Source of the DNA: Verrucomicrobiota bacterium
GTDB lineage: Bacteria; Verrucomicrobiota; Verrucomicrobiia; Limisphaerales; Pedosphaeraceae
NCBI GenBank assembly: GCA_021325145.1
Contig: JAJPHR010000031.1
Coordinates: forward strand, 112,262-176,261
Length of the DNA stretch: 64,000 bases
Direction: 5' to 3'
Shown here: positions 7,608 through 15,631 of the stretch, piece after piece
Layout: each line of letters opens with the position of its first letter
How positions within the stretch are numbered: the first letter of the stretch is position 1
Translations under genes and position numbers: made by a program
Notes under the pieces: model-generated
Told to the model about the DNA's origin: nothing
What the model saw: only the letters and a program-made list of their open reading frames with translations
Databases searched by the model: none

Positions 7608-9107
7608 ATGACTGCCATGCATAAACTCGCCGAACTGGATCACCAATATGTCTGGCATCCGTTTACACAGATGCGGGACTGGCTCAAGCGCGAACCGATC
7701 GTAATCGTATCCGGAAAAGGCGCGGTGCTGCGCGACGCGCGTAACCGGGAATATCTCGATGCCAATGCCTCGATCTGGACCAATCTCCATGGCCACGGCC
7801 ACCCGCAGATCAATGCCGCAGTACGAAAGCAGTTGGGCAAAATCGCGCATTCCTCCGCGCTTGGTTTCGCCAACGAACCGGCCTCGCTGCTGGCGAACCG
7901 CCTCGTGAGCGTGGCGGGCCAAGGCAAACCCGGGCTTGCCAAAGTGTTTTTTTCGGACGACGGGTCCACAGCGATGGAGGTGGCTTTGAAGCTCGCCTAT
8001 GTCCATGCGCAACGCACCGGCCGGGCGAAAAGGCCGCGGTTCCTTTCGCTGCAAGGCGCTTATCACGGAGACACCGTGGGCGCGGTTGGCCTGGGTCACA
8101 TTGATTTGTTTCACAAGACATACGCCGGCCTCCTGTTCAAGACGGATCAGGTCATGGCGCCGTATTGTTACCGCTGCCCGTTCAACCGCGCCAAGCCGGA
8201 ACGCGCCGACGCCCGGGAATACCGCAAGTGCAATCATGAATGCATCGATCTGATCGAAAAGCGCTTTGCCGTTCAGAAACGAAAGGGGAATCCTTATGCG
8301 GCCTTTGTTATCGAGCCACTGATGCAGGGAGCGGCGGGCATGATACCCCAGCCGCGCGGCTGGCTTGGACGGGTCGCGGAAATTGCGCGCTCGGAAGGCG
8401 CGCAACTGATCGCGGACGAAGTGATGACGGGATTCGGACGGACGGGGATCCCGGCGCGTCAAAACCAGAGCAGGAATTTTGCCGCAATGCCTGATGCCCA
8501 CGCGGGGTTGGAACTCTGCGCTCCGTCCGCAACGACAGCGGCAATAAGCTCCCGCAGTCTATTCGCATGCCAGCACGAAGGCGTGCAGCCGGATTACCTG
8601 TGCGTGGCGAAGGGTTTGACCGGTGGTTATCTACCGATGGCAGCGACGCTGACGACGCAAGCAGTGTTCGATGCTTTCCTGGGGGATTATTCGGAGTTTA
8701 AAACGTTTTTCCACGGACACAGCTTCACTGGCAATCAACTGGGTGCGGCGGCGGCGCTTGCCAGCCTGAACGTATTGCAAAGCGGGGCGTCTCTTCGCGC
8801 GCGTCAAAGACTGCAACAAACTTTCACCGAGCAATTACAATCTCTATGGAGTTTGCCGCAGGTCGGTGATATCCGGCAGGTCGGTTTGATGGCGGGAATC
8901 GAGTTGGTGAAGGATTGGCGGACGCGCGCGCCTTTCAAATTGCGCGAACAGGCGGGCATACGTGTTTGCGAGGCGATGGGGCGGCGCGGCGTGCTGACGC
9001 GGCCAATCGGAAATGTGATCGTTCTGATGCCGCCCTATTGCATGACGGCGGCGCAGGTGGCGAGAATGGTTGGCGCGCTCCATGAGTCGATTGGAGAAGC
9101 GTTGTGA
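7608..9107 (+). CDS. bioA: adenosylmethionine-8-amino-7-oxononanoate aminotransferase with internal insertion
   Basis: About 499 residues from ATG 7608; a TTG at 7587 is in frame but less likely. It converts KAPA to DAPA in biotin synthesis, using S-adenosylmethionine as amino donor. Family motifs: HQYVWHPFTQM at the N-terminus, ANASIWTNLHGHGHP, FFSDDGSTAMEVALK, LSLQGAYHGDTVGAVGLG, LIADEVMTGFGRTG, and CVAKGLTGGYLP with the PLP Lys near residue 335. Odd: between FGRTG and LFACQHEGVQPD there is an extra stretch of about 37 residues (281-317, nt 8448-8558) where relatives run straight through. Its DNA ends in GGAACTCTGCGCTCCGT, like a dispersed 72-bp repeat. The frame is kept, so the enzyme may still work, but the insertion is close to the cofactor site. 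Confidence 0.9.
   Translation: MTAMHKLAELDHQYVWHPFTQMRDWLKREPIVIVSGKGAVLRDARNREYLDANASIWTNLHGHGHPQINAAVRKQLGKIAHSSALGFANEPASLLANRLVSVAGQGKPGLAKVFFSDDGSTAMEVALKLAYVHAQRTGRAKRPRFLSLQGAYHGDTVGAVGLGHIDLFHKTYAGLLFKTDQVMAPYCYRCPFNRAKPERADAREYRKCNHECIDLIEKRFAVQKRKGNPYAAFVIEPLMQGAAGMIPQPRGWLGRVAEIARSEGAQLIADEVMTGFGRTGIPARQNQSRNFAAMPDAHAGLELCAPSATTAAISSRSLFACQHEGVQPDYLCVAKGLTGGYLPMAATLTTQAVFDAFLGDYSEFKTFFHGHSFTGNQLGAAAALASLNVLQSGASLRARQRLQQTFTEQLQSLWSLPQVGDIRQVGLMAGIELVKDWRTRAPFKLREQAGIRVCEAMGRRGVLTRPIGNVIVLMPPYCMTAAQVARMVGALHESIGEAL
8448..8558. repeat. in-frame 111-bp insertion in bioA, related to the 72-bp GCGGAGCGC element
   Basis: The segment interrupts the conserved BioA active-site region and is a multiple of three. 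Read on the minus strand, its end gives ACGGAGCGCAGAGTTCCAAC, matching the start of the intergenic element at 35120 (GCGGAGCGCTGAGTTCCAAC) at 18 of 20 positions. A CCTGCTCTG block follows further in, as in the full elements. The middle is diverged, so the exact element borders are uncertain. Confidence 0.6.
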
Positions 9108-9114
9108 AAGCGCG

Positions 9115-11541
9115 TCATTTTACCGCGTGCTCCTGAATATACTCCTGTTTGAGGCCGAGCGTCTCGGGCGCGTGCAACACGAGCATTTTCATGCGCACGT
9201 CAGCCGGCACATCACGCCGGGTCAGTTTCGAAATCGCCAGCATCAATATAATGGCGAGAGGGACTGCCCAGATTGCGGGTTGTTCACAAAGGATGCGGGC
9301 GAGAGGGTGCGCGGACCAAAGGGCGTCCAGTTGAATCCATTTCAGATCGCTAAAGCTGGTCAGGGAAATACCGCCCAGCGCGAGCAATCCGCCGCCAAGC
9401 ATGCCCCAGGCTGCGCCTTTCACAGTCATGCCGCGCCACCACACGCTCAGGAACAGCAGTGGGAAATAGCTGGCGGCGGCAATGGCGAACGCCTGGCCCA
9501 CCATGAAATTAATGTCCAGTTTTTCGACCTGCATCCCGGCCACCACAGCGATGGCGCCGAGAATCACGGCGCAGACCTTGAAAGCGCGCATTCGTTCCGC
9601 TGGAGTTGAGGACGGGCGCAGGATTCGTCCATAGACATCATGGGCCAATGCGCCGGTCATGGAAACCAGCAGTCCACTGAACGTGCTCATGAACGCGGCA
9701 AAAGCGCCGGCGCAAGTGACGCCACTGAGCACCGAGCCCAGGCCGGGAACTCGTTGGTTGAGCAAACTTGGCAATTCAAGCACCACCTTGTCCGTCCCCT
9801 TGGCGCCCACGGCGGAATACAATTGAGGCAACAAGTTCCGGCCCATGACACCAACGACGGGAGGAAAGAGGTAGAACACGCCGATCAAAATCATCACCCA
9901 CATGGTGGTGCGCTTGGCGGCGACACCATCGGGGTTGGTGTAGAATCGAACGAGAATGTGCGGCAATCCCGCCGTCCCGCAGACCAGCGCGATGATGAGT
10001 GAGTAAGTGTAAACCAAGGATAATGGGCGAACATCGACTGGCGGCAATTGATAGCGCGCGAGTTCCGCTGTTGGCACGGCCCAGATCTGCCTTGGATTGG
10101 CGTCGATAAGGGTGATACCCGCGTCGGTAAGCACTTTTTTGATGCCCGCGACGGCTTCGTGCACCATCAGGAACTCAAAGTTCGGAGAGTTAAACGATAC
10201 TGCGTTGGTTGGCAAGTTGGGAGCCATATAAGCGGCCTTTCCTTGCAACGTTCCGTAATCCCACGCCAGAACTCTTGGTTCGACGTTGGGAGCGGACATA
10301 TTGTAAACTTGCAGCGGCACCAGTTCGATACTGCCTGGATTTTTCTGATAGGCGTCCCATTCTGCAGCGGGCAAGGCTTTGATCGTCCTGCCCCCCCACT
10401 CCAACCGCACACCATTCGTCAACATGACCGCCTCTACATACTTCAAAACCTCGTCGCGAGAATGAAAACTTCCCTGGATGGCGAGGTACGGTCGCGGCAA
10501 GTTGGTTGCGGCCAGCACCGGGAGCCCGGCCAGAGCGCCAAAACCTTCCACACAGGAAAGCATCGAAACCCGAGTGGACAACGATGTGTTCGGCGGCGTA
10601 TTCGTCCAGTCTGAAAACAAGGAACCGCTTTGTACCTTTTCTTTGGCTCGCCGCATCTTCGCAAAGACACTGGTCATCCGATCAATAAAAGCATACCAGC
10701 CGCGCGGAGGAGGTTGGCCGTCAAAGCTCCGCAGGGTGGCACTTAGGTCGGCAGTCAAATTCCAGCGCGGAGACGCGTTTGCGGCTTTGGCTGCCTTGGT
10801 GGTCAATGGCCCGAAGGGGTTGACCCAGGCGGCATCAATGGGGGCTTTGTCCGGAAGTGGCGCGCGTTCCGCAACGATCTGATGGGCGGCGATTCCGGGT
10901 GTATTCATCTCCACGTGTTTCCCATACTGACCGTAAACCGTCATCAGGACGAATACCGGCACCGAAATTGCGAACATTTTGATCCAGTACTGAAACGCCT
11001 GGACCAACGTAATTCCCTTCATTCCGCCGAGTGCAACGTTGAGGGTAATGACCGCGCCGACCAGGATTACGCCCCATCGATAATTCAGTCCGGGAAAAAT
11101 GTAGGCCAGCGTCGTCCCCGCCCCTTTCATTTGGGGCATCGTATAAAAGAATCCGATGAAGAGCACGAACACCACGGCAATCTTCCTGAAAACCGGCGAG
11201 TCGTACCTCCCCTCGGCGAAGTCGGGTATGGTATAGGCTCCGAACCGGCGCAAAGGCCCCGCGATGAACAGCAACAGGAACAAATAACCGCAAGCGTAAC
11301 AGACCGGATACCAGAGTGCGTCGTAGCCGTTCTTCATCACCATCCCGGCAATGCCCATGAACGAGGCGGCGGAGAGATATTCACCCGAGATGGCCGAAGC
11401 GTTCCAACCGACCGAGACCGATCGCCCGGCGACGAAAAAGTCGCTCGCGGTCCTGGACTTTCTGGCGGACCAAAAGCCCAGGCCGATGGTAACGGCGACC
11501 GTGAGCAAGGAGAATGTGAGAATCCAAGGGTCGATGTGCAT
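9115..11541 (-). CDS. acetate-type sodium:solute symporter with a large soluble insertion
   Basis: An 808-residue SSS-family transporter resembling ActP/VC_2705 proteins: SDFFVAGRSVSVGWNASAIS, GEYLSAASFMGIAGMV, TIPDFAEGRYDSP, GGMKGITLVQAFQYWIKM, then later GTAGLPHILVRFYTNPDG, CAGAFAAFMSTFSGLLVSM and ALAHDVYG. It probably imports acetate or another short carboxylate with Na+. Family members usually run to about 550-600 residues; here a hydrophilic stretch of roughly 300 residues (about 207-508) separates the helix ending VLMTVYGQYG from the helix starting RPLSLVYTYSLII. The DUF485 gene lies upstream on the same strand, the usual yjcH-actP arrangement. The C-terminus LGLKQEYIQEH is soluble. Its ATG at 11541 is three bases past the stop of a repeat-derived ORF. 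Confidence 0.88.
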   Translation of the reverse strand: MHIDPWILTFSLLTVAVTIGLGFWSARKSRTASDFFVAGRSVSVGWNASAISGEYLSAASFMGIAGMVMKNGYDALWYPVCYACGYLFLLLFIAGPLRRFGAYTIPDFAEGRYDSPVFRKIAVVFVLFIGFFYTMPQMKGAGTTLAYIFPGLNYRWGVILVGAVITLNVALGGMKGITLVQAFQYWIKMFAISVPVFVLMTVYGQYGKHVEMNTPGIAAHQIVAERAPLPDKAPIDAAWVNPFGPLTTKAAKAANASPRWNLTADLSATLRSFDGQPPPRGWYAFIDRMTSVFAKMRRAKEKVQSGSLFSDWTNTPPNTSLSTRVSMLSCVEGFGALAGLPVLAATNLPRPYLAIQGSFHSRDEVLKYVEAVMLTNGVRLEWGGRTIKALPAAEWDAYQKNPGSIELVPLQVYNMSAPNVEPRVLAWDYGTLQGKAAYMAPNLPTNAVSFNSPNFEFLMVHEAVAGIKKVLTDAGITLIDANPRQIWAVPTAELARYQLPPVDVRPLSLVYTYSLIIALVCGTAGLPHILVRFYTNPDGVAAKRTTMWVMILIGVFYLFPPVVGVMGRNLLPQLYSAVGAKGTDKVVLELPSLLNQRVPGLGSVLSGVTCAGAFAAFMSTFSGLLVSMTGALAHDVYGRILRPSSTPAERMRAFKVCAVILGAIAVVAGMQVEKLDINFMVGQAFAIAAASYFPLLFLSVWWRGMTVKGAAWGMLGGGLLALGGISLTSFSDLKWIQLDALWSAHPLARILCEQPAIWAVPLAIILMLAISKLTRRDVPADVRMKMLVLHAPETLGLKQEYIQEHAVK

Positions 11542-11544
11542 GGA

Positions 11545-11706
11545 TTACATGGATTGCACGCGGAAGCAGGCAACGCCTTGTGGCACGAAGGGCTCTATTG
11601 AAAGGCGGAGCGCAGAGCCCCAGTTCTGCGCGATCATGAGAACTACCAATACGCAGAGCAGGAGCCCGGCGCTCCGCAGCCAGCGCGGGATTTCATTGGT
11701 ATACAT
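11545..11706 (-). CDS. possible 53-aa ORF built largely from a repeat element
   Basis: An ATG at 11706 lies inside the end of the DUF485 gene (14-bp overlap), and the frame runs to a TAA three bases before the symporter ATG. It encodes one hydrophobic segment (AGLLLCVLVVLMIAQNWG). Most of its codons come from the 73-bp GCGGAGCGC repeat at 11605-11677, so conservation as a protein is doubtful. It could still couple translation of the two flanking genes. Confidence 0.3.
   Translation of the reverse strand: MYTNEIPRWLRSAGLLLCVLVVLMIAQNWGSALRLSIEPFVPQGVACFRVQSM
11605..11677. repeat. GCGGAGCGC palindromic element, copy 1
   Basis: A 73-bp sequence starting GCGGAGCGCAGAGCCCCAGT and ending GGCGCTCCGC, with internal GCAGAGCAGGAGC. 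Its two ends are inverted repeats of each other. The same element appears at 35120-35191 and 43062-43133, and a diverged copy sits in bioA. It lies between the DUF485 and symporter genes. Confidence 0.75.
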
Positions 11707-12043
11707 TGTTTCTCATTTCTTTTTCGTGGGCGCTTGCTTCTTCATTGCCGTTCGCGGCAGCCGCTTCGGTTTGTTCCAGCGCGATTGAGCGGCGGATGAA
11801 CACCCAGGCGATGAGCCATACGAATGGGAAGAAGAGGATCCCCAGGATGAACCAGGTGAGCGTGAAACCGAGGACGCGCGTAGCCATGAAATCCGCGAAG
11901 AAATAGTTGGCCAGCGGCAGGCCGAGCAAGGCCACGAGAAAAGTCGCCGCGCAGGCAACCGAAAGGCGGAGCTGCCGACGCATCAACGCGCGCAGGAATT
12001 CATCGCTATGGATGTCCGGCCTTGCGGATTTGGGAGTTTGCAC
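11693..12043 (-). CDS. DUF485 family small membrane protein
   Basis: 116 residues from GTG 12043 (a TTG at 12079 is also open). It has DIHSDEFLRALMRRQLRLSVACAA, then two transmembrane helices (TFLVALLGLPLANYFFADFM and LGFTLTWFILGILFFPFVWL) and a charged tail. This is the layout of YjcH-like DUF485 proteins, which are nearly always encoded just before acetate/SSS symporters and are presumed to be accessory subunits. The family usually reads PE(F).L.R.R..., here SDEFLRALMRRQ. Its stop overlaps the small repeat-derived ORF that leads to the symporter start, so the three frames form one transcriptional unit. Confidence 0.82.
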   Translation of the reverse strand: MQTPKSARPDIHSDEFLRALMRRQLRLSVACAATFLVALLGLPLANYFFADFMATRVLGFTLTWFILGILFFPFVWLIAWVFIRRSIALEQTEAAAANGNEEASAHEKEMRNNVYQ

Positions 12044-12185
12044 GCCGCATCCTGTAGCAGAGTGCCCAGGGTCTGGCAATGGTGGTCTACCCCGCGGACT
12101 TGTTGGCGCATTTTACCAGAAGCACCGCTTTTACATGGATAACGGCAAAATACACCCCCAGCACGCCAAATTTCCAAAATACCCC

Positions 12186-12214
12186 TTGCTTCGGATGCCG
12201 GGAGCCTCTATATT
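12186..12214 (+). promoter_or_regulatory. candidate sigma70-type promoter for rpmI-rplT
   Basis: TTGCTT at 12186-12191, a 17-bp spacer, and TATATT at 12209-12214 give a good housekeeping promoter match, about 30 bp before the rpmI ATG. The predicted leader would be only some 25 nt, too short for a structured L20 autoregulatory leader. Consensus matching only. Confidence 0.5.
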
Positions 12215-12245
12215 TCGCGCTCTTTTGAAAAGAAAGTAGCTATTT

Positions 12246-12455
12246 ATGAGACGCCCTAAAGGTATCAAGACGAAAAAGTCGGTTGCCAAACGGTTCAAGA
12301 TTACCGCTCGTGGCAAAGTGGTCCACGCGCGCGCAGGCCGGCGTCATTTGTTGGCGTCCAAGAGCCCCAAGCGCCGTCGCGGGCTCGGTGAAGCCAAGCA
12401 GGTGGATTCCACTGACACCTATCGCATCACGCAGAATCTGCCTTTCAGCCGATAA
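12246..12455 (+). CDS. rpmI: 50S ribosomal protein L35
   Basis: A 69-residue basic protein: RRPKGIKTKKSVAKRFKITARG, then HARAGRRHLLASKSPKRRRGL, the L35 signature (KTKSAAKKRFK...G.V...AGKRHLL..KS.KRKR.L). It is a structural protein of the large subunit. It sits 42 bp ahead of rplT as in most bacteria. The infC gene that normally precedes it is absent; the upstream neighbour is the divergent DUF485 gene, and a promoter-like sequence lies directly before rpmI. Confidence 0.95.
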   Translation: MRRPKGIKTKKSVAKRFKITARGKVVHARAGRRHLLASKSPKRRRGLGEAKQVDSTDTYRITQNLPFSR

Positions 12456-12497
12456 TTCCGCGCGTCCACAACGTTCCACATTCAACACTAATTTTTT

Positions 12498-12878
12498 ATG
12501 CGAGTTACCAACGCCGCCGCTTCCCGCAAGCGCCGCATCCGCACAATCAAGGCTGCCAAGGGTTTCCGCGGCCGCCGTTCCAAGCTGTATCGTTATGCCG
12601 CTGATGCCACCGACCACGGCAAGGCATACATGTTCCGGGATCGGAAGATGAAAAAGCGCAATTTCCGGCAGCTCTGGCAGGCGCGCATCAATGCCGCCGC
12701 CCGCTCCGCAGGCATCACTTACAGCCGGTTCATGGAGGGGCTCAAGGCCGCCAAAGTGGCGCTCGATCGCAAGGTGCTCGCGGACATCGCCGCCACGGAC
12801 AATGCCGCTTTCACGAATTTGGTCAAGGTTGCCCAGGATGCGTTGAAGACCAAAGCGGCCAGCGCGGCCAAGGCCTAA
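12498..12878 (+). CDS. rplT: 50S ribosomal protein L20
   Basis: 126 residues: MRVTNAAASRKRRIRTIKAA, KGFRGRRSKLYRYA, AYMFRDRKMKKRNFRQLWQA, RINAAARSAGITYSRFMEGL. This is the full L20 family pattern, including the KKR.FR.LWI-type rRNA-binding segment. L20 is needed for early 50S assembly and in many bacteria represses its own operon. A C-terminal Ala/Lys-rich extension (LKTKAASAAKA) is a little longer than in E. coli. It follows rpmI and precedes pheS by 156 bp; that gap carries a GC-rich repeat. Confidence 0.96.
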   Translation: MRVTNAAASRKRRIRTIKAAKGFRGRRSKLYRYAADATDHGKAYMFRDRKMKKRNFRQLWQARINAAARSAGITYSRFMEGLKAAKVALDRKVLADIAATDNAAFTNLVKVAQDALKTKAASAAKA

Positions 12879-12932
12879 AGCCACTGGAAGGTGGAAGCGC
12901 GGCAGCGTGCAGAGTCGGAGCGTCCGACAGCA

Positions 12933-13003
12933 GGCAGGGCGGGCCGTCCCTTGCCCGCCGCTCGTTCGCACGCCAGCGCGGCGCGCACGGAGTGACGCGC
13001 CCG
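12933..13003. repeat. GGGCGGGC-type hairpin repeat between rplT and pheS
   Basis: GGCAGGGCGGGCCGTCCCTT then GCCCGCC, followed by GCGCGCACGGAGTGACGCGCCC. The same block, including ACGGAGTGACG, recurs at 59415-59471. A small perfect hairpin GTCGGA-GCG-TCCGAC lies just upstream at about 12914-12928. It may attenuate read-through into pheS, but no T-run follows. Confidence 0.65.
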
Positions 13004-13034
13004 ATCTCGAATGGTGTCGCCGCACATTTGATCC

Positions 13035-14039
13035 ATGTCATTCCTCGACCAAATTGAACCGCTGAAGCAAGCTGCGTTGAGCGACCTCCGGGCTGCGCCG
13101 GACCTTGCCGCACTGGACCAGACCAAGGGCAATTACCTCGGAGCCCAGGGCAAGTTCACGGCGTTGATGAAGCAACTCGGTTCCCTGTCAAAGGAGGAAA
13201 AGCCCGCAGCCGGCAAACTAATCAATCAGGCAAAAGTTGAGCTGGAAGCCGCGCTCACGGAACGCCGCGCCGAACTGGAACTTAAAGCCGCGCTGCCAAA
13301 GGAACCCACGGATTTTACGTTGCCTGGGCGCCGCCGTCCGCTCGGCCGGCTGCACCCGCTCACCCAAGTGACCGAGGATATTGTCCGCAGCTTTCGCAAG
13401 ATTGGGTTTGTGGTCGCCGACGGCCCGGAAATCGAGGATGAGTACCATTGCTTCGATGCGCTCAACACGCCCGCCGACCATCCGGCGCGGGATACGCAGG
13501 ACACGTTTTACGTGGCTTCGCCGCAGAAGTGGCTGCTCCGCACCCATACTTCCTCGGTGCAAATCCGCGTTATGGAAAAGCAACCGCCGCCGGTGCGCAT
13601 CATTGTGCCAGGCCGGGTGTATCGTCGCGACAATGCGGACGCAACCCATAACCCCACTTTTCAACAGATCGAAGGACTTTACGTCGATAAGCACGTCACC
13701 GTGGGCGATCTCAAAGGCACGGTGGAATTCGTCTTCAAGGAACTGCTGGGCGAAGAAGTGCAACTCCGTTTCCGACCGCACTACTTTTCCTATACCGAGC
13801 CCAGCTTCGAGATCGATTTCTCCAGCCCGATGGTGCGCAAAATGGGCAAGCAATGGCTGGAACTGGCCGGTTGCGGCATGGTCCATCCCAAGGTGTTCGA
13901 AAACGTGGGTTACGATCCGGAAATCTGGACCGGGTGGGCTTTTGGCTTCGGCATCGAACGCATCGCCATGCTGCGCTACGACATTCACGACATCCGGCTG
14001 TTTTACGAGAATGACGTGAGATTCTTGCGGCAGTTCTAA
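13035..14039 (+). CDS. pheS: phenylalanine--tRNA ligase alpha subunit
   Basis: 334 residues, the normal length. The N-terminal coiled coil (about 1-85: SFLDQIEPLKQAALSDLRAA, QTKGNYLGAQGKFTALMKQL) binds tRNA. The class II catalytic core follows: HPLTQVTEDIVRSFRKIGF, GPEIEDEYHCFDALNTPADH, PARDTQDTF, motif 2 (PGRVYRRDNADATHNPTFQQ), then GCGMVHPKVFENVGYD and motif 3 (GFGIERIAMLRY). It charges tRNA-Phe as an alpha2-beta2 enzyme with PheT. The pheT gene is not downstream: the next gene is a pseudopilin on the other strand, so the subunits must be encoded apart. Confidence 0.96.
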   Translation: MSFLDQIEPLKQAALSDLRAAPDLAALDQTKGNYLGAQGKFTALMKQLGSLSKEEKPAAGKLINQAKVELEAALTERRAELELKAALPKEPTDFTLPGRRRPLGRLHPLTQVTEDIVRSFRKIGFVVADGPEIEDEYHCFDALNTPADHPARDTQDTFYVASPQKWLLRTHTSSVQIRVMEKQPPPVRIIVPGRVYRRDNADATHNPTFQQIEGLYVDKHVTVGDLKGTVEFVFKELLGEEVQLRFRPHYFSYTEPSFEIDFSSPMVRKMGKQWLELAGCGMVHPKVFENVGYDPEIWTGWAFGFGIERIAMLRYDIHDIRLFYENDVRFLRQF

Positions 14040-14106
14040 CCGGTGCGCATCCTGGCACCACCTCCGACTCCCCATCCAAGCGATTGCGGGTTGGCTTTGA
14101 TTCTCA

Positions 14107-14895
14107 TTAGTTTGCGCTCCATTGATAACCGTAGTTAGAGGGAGGATCATACTGCCAGGCTTCCAAATGAGCGCCTCTTGCATTTGCAGCATCCCAGTAA
14201 ATCTTTAAATAGCTTACGTGACCATCAACAAAACTCACCACACACCTGGCATCATTATACCACCCTGGAGCCGCAGCAGGCCGGTGCCAGGAGTAGGGAA
14301 ATAAAGCAGTGTACTCTGCGACCAGGACGGTTCTGCCGGGTTGGTTGATCGCAGTTGCCTTTAGGCCGGCAATACCCGGCCAACGTGGCCGTGGCGGCCA
14401 GCCATAAGGGAAGTTGCCCGCATTGAATGCATAGCTTGAAAAATCAGCGCCCACCTGATCATGAATGCTTTGCGCAATGTAATAGATGCGAGCCGTGGTC
14501 TCAAAATCGTAATAGAACGTGTCAGCCGGACATGCAAATATCCTGGAGTGACCGGACTGAACTCCGGCAACGCCTAAGTAATTTTTGGCGAGTACGGCAC
14601 AACGGGTAAAGGCGCCGAACCAATTCGATCCCGAAATGGGAAAGACATTGTTGGAGTCGTCGGTGTACAAATGGATGGCAACATTGATCTGCCGGAGATT
14701 ATTCACGCAGGTGGCCTGCCGGGCTTTACCTTTTGCGCCGGCTAGTGACGGCAGGATCAGTGAACCGAGAAGCGCAAGAATGCCGATAACCACCAGTAAT
14801 TCAATCAGAGTGAATCCCTTTGTTTCGTGGCCTCTGGTTTTCAAGTGAGTGAGTCTTTTCGCTCCGTAAAGTCTTATTTCTTCGAGTTCGGCCAT
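14107..14895 (-). CDS. type IV pilin-like protein with H-X9-DG type C-terminus
   Basis: 262 residues from ATG 14895 (a TTG at 14910 is in frame). The prepilin site is KGFTLIELLVVIGILALLGS, then LPSLAGAKGKARQATCVNNL and the RQINVAIHLYTDDSNNVFP segment, as in the large DUF1559/H-X9-DG pseudopilin group of Planctomycetes and Verrucomicrobia. The C-terminal motif appears as CVVSFVDGHVSYLKIYW, preceded by a Trp/Pro/Tyr-rich stretch. An unusually long leader (about 27 residues: MAELEEIRLYGAKRLTHLKT...) precedes the cleavage site. These proteins occur as many dispersed single genes; their role in secretion or surface structures is not established. Confidence 0.88.
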   Translation of the reverse strand: MAELEEIRLYGAKRLTHLKTRGHETKGFTLIELLVVIGILALLGSLILPSLAGAKGKARQATCVNNLRQINVAIHLYTDDSNNVFPISGSNWFGAFTRCAVLAKNYLGVAGVQSGHSRIFACPADTFYYDFETTARIYYIAQSIHDQVGADFSSYAFNAGNFPYGWPPRPRWPGIAGLKATAINQPGRTVLVAEYTALFPYSWHRPAAAPGWYNDARCVVSFVDGHVSYLKIYWDAANARGAHLEAWQYDPPSNYGYQWSAN

Positions 14896-15027
14896 TATAA
14901 GCGTCCACAATCAATGGAATGCCCGGGGCGAGAAAAGGTTCAAGCTGTGAAGACTTTTCCATGTGATGCGGCAAATCCTAATCGTTCGTCATCTCCGAAA
15001 TCCCGGTGCTTATCGACGGTACACCGA

Positions 15028-15528
15028 TTATCGCGTCCAAACGACGGTGCGGCCCAGGAGAGAAACACCCACGTAACCGTGGACTTCAAGGCGGTTGGTT
15101 GAAATAAGGGTCATTTTGCACCGGTACGTTTTGCCCGACTCCGGGTCGTAAATCCTGCCGCCCGTCCAGTGATTGTCTCCCGCGTAAACGAAGTCGCTCA
15201 TGAATTGCAGGCCGGCAATGGGCCGCGAACGCAGTTCCGGATTTGGATTGCGGCGGTCGTTTTTGGGCTTGCCGCCCATCCCCTGGGCATCGTCGGCCGG
15301 CCAGTTGGGATCCTTCAAGCTGATGATCTTCGCAAAAAATTTATTGTCCTCCTTGAAAATCCGGATCTGGCTTTTGTCGTCGGTCGTGTGCCAGATGCCT
15401 AGAATCTCATCGCCCGGCGCGACGGCCCAAACGGTCATGCTGGCGAGAATGGCGGCGATCAAAAGGAACGCGCAGAACTTTTCCGCGTGCCGTTGCTGCT
15501 TCCAATACCTGGCCCTGGAGTGCCCCAT
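15028..15528 (-). CDS. DUF2147 domain secreted protein
   Basis: 166 residues. A long basic N-region is followed by a signal helix (FCAFLLIAAILASMTVWAVA). The mature domain GDEILGIWHTTDDKSQIRIF, LRSRPIAGLQFMSDFVYAGD, NHWTGGRIYDPESGKTYRCK and NRLEVHGYVGVSLLGRTVVW carries the DUF2147 signature (IxGxWxt, GxIYDPexGKtYxckm, vrGyiGxsllGrtqtW). It is a small exported beta-barrel-like domain of unknown function. The family is common in Bacteroidetes and Proteobacteria. It has no operon partner here. Confidence 0.9.
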   Translation of the reverse strand: MGHSRARYWKQQRHAEKFCAFLLIAAILASMTVWAVAPGDEILGIWHTTDDKSQIRIFKEDNKFFAKIISLKDPNWPADDAQGMGGKPKNDRRNPNPELRSRPIAGLQFMSDFVYAGDNHWTGGRIYDPESGKTYRCKMTLISTNRLEVHGYVGVSLLGRTVVWTR

Positions 15529-15631
15529 GCCGGAAAGTTAATAATTAAGGGGTTGGGCAGCAATAGGTAAAATACCCGGATCAGCTTGCTTATTTGAAGG
15601 TTCTGCGAGAACCTTTGGAAGAATTGCATTC

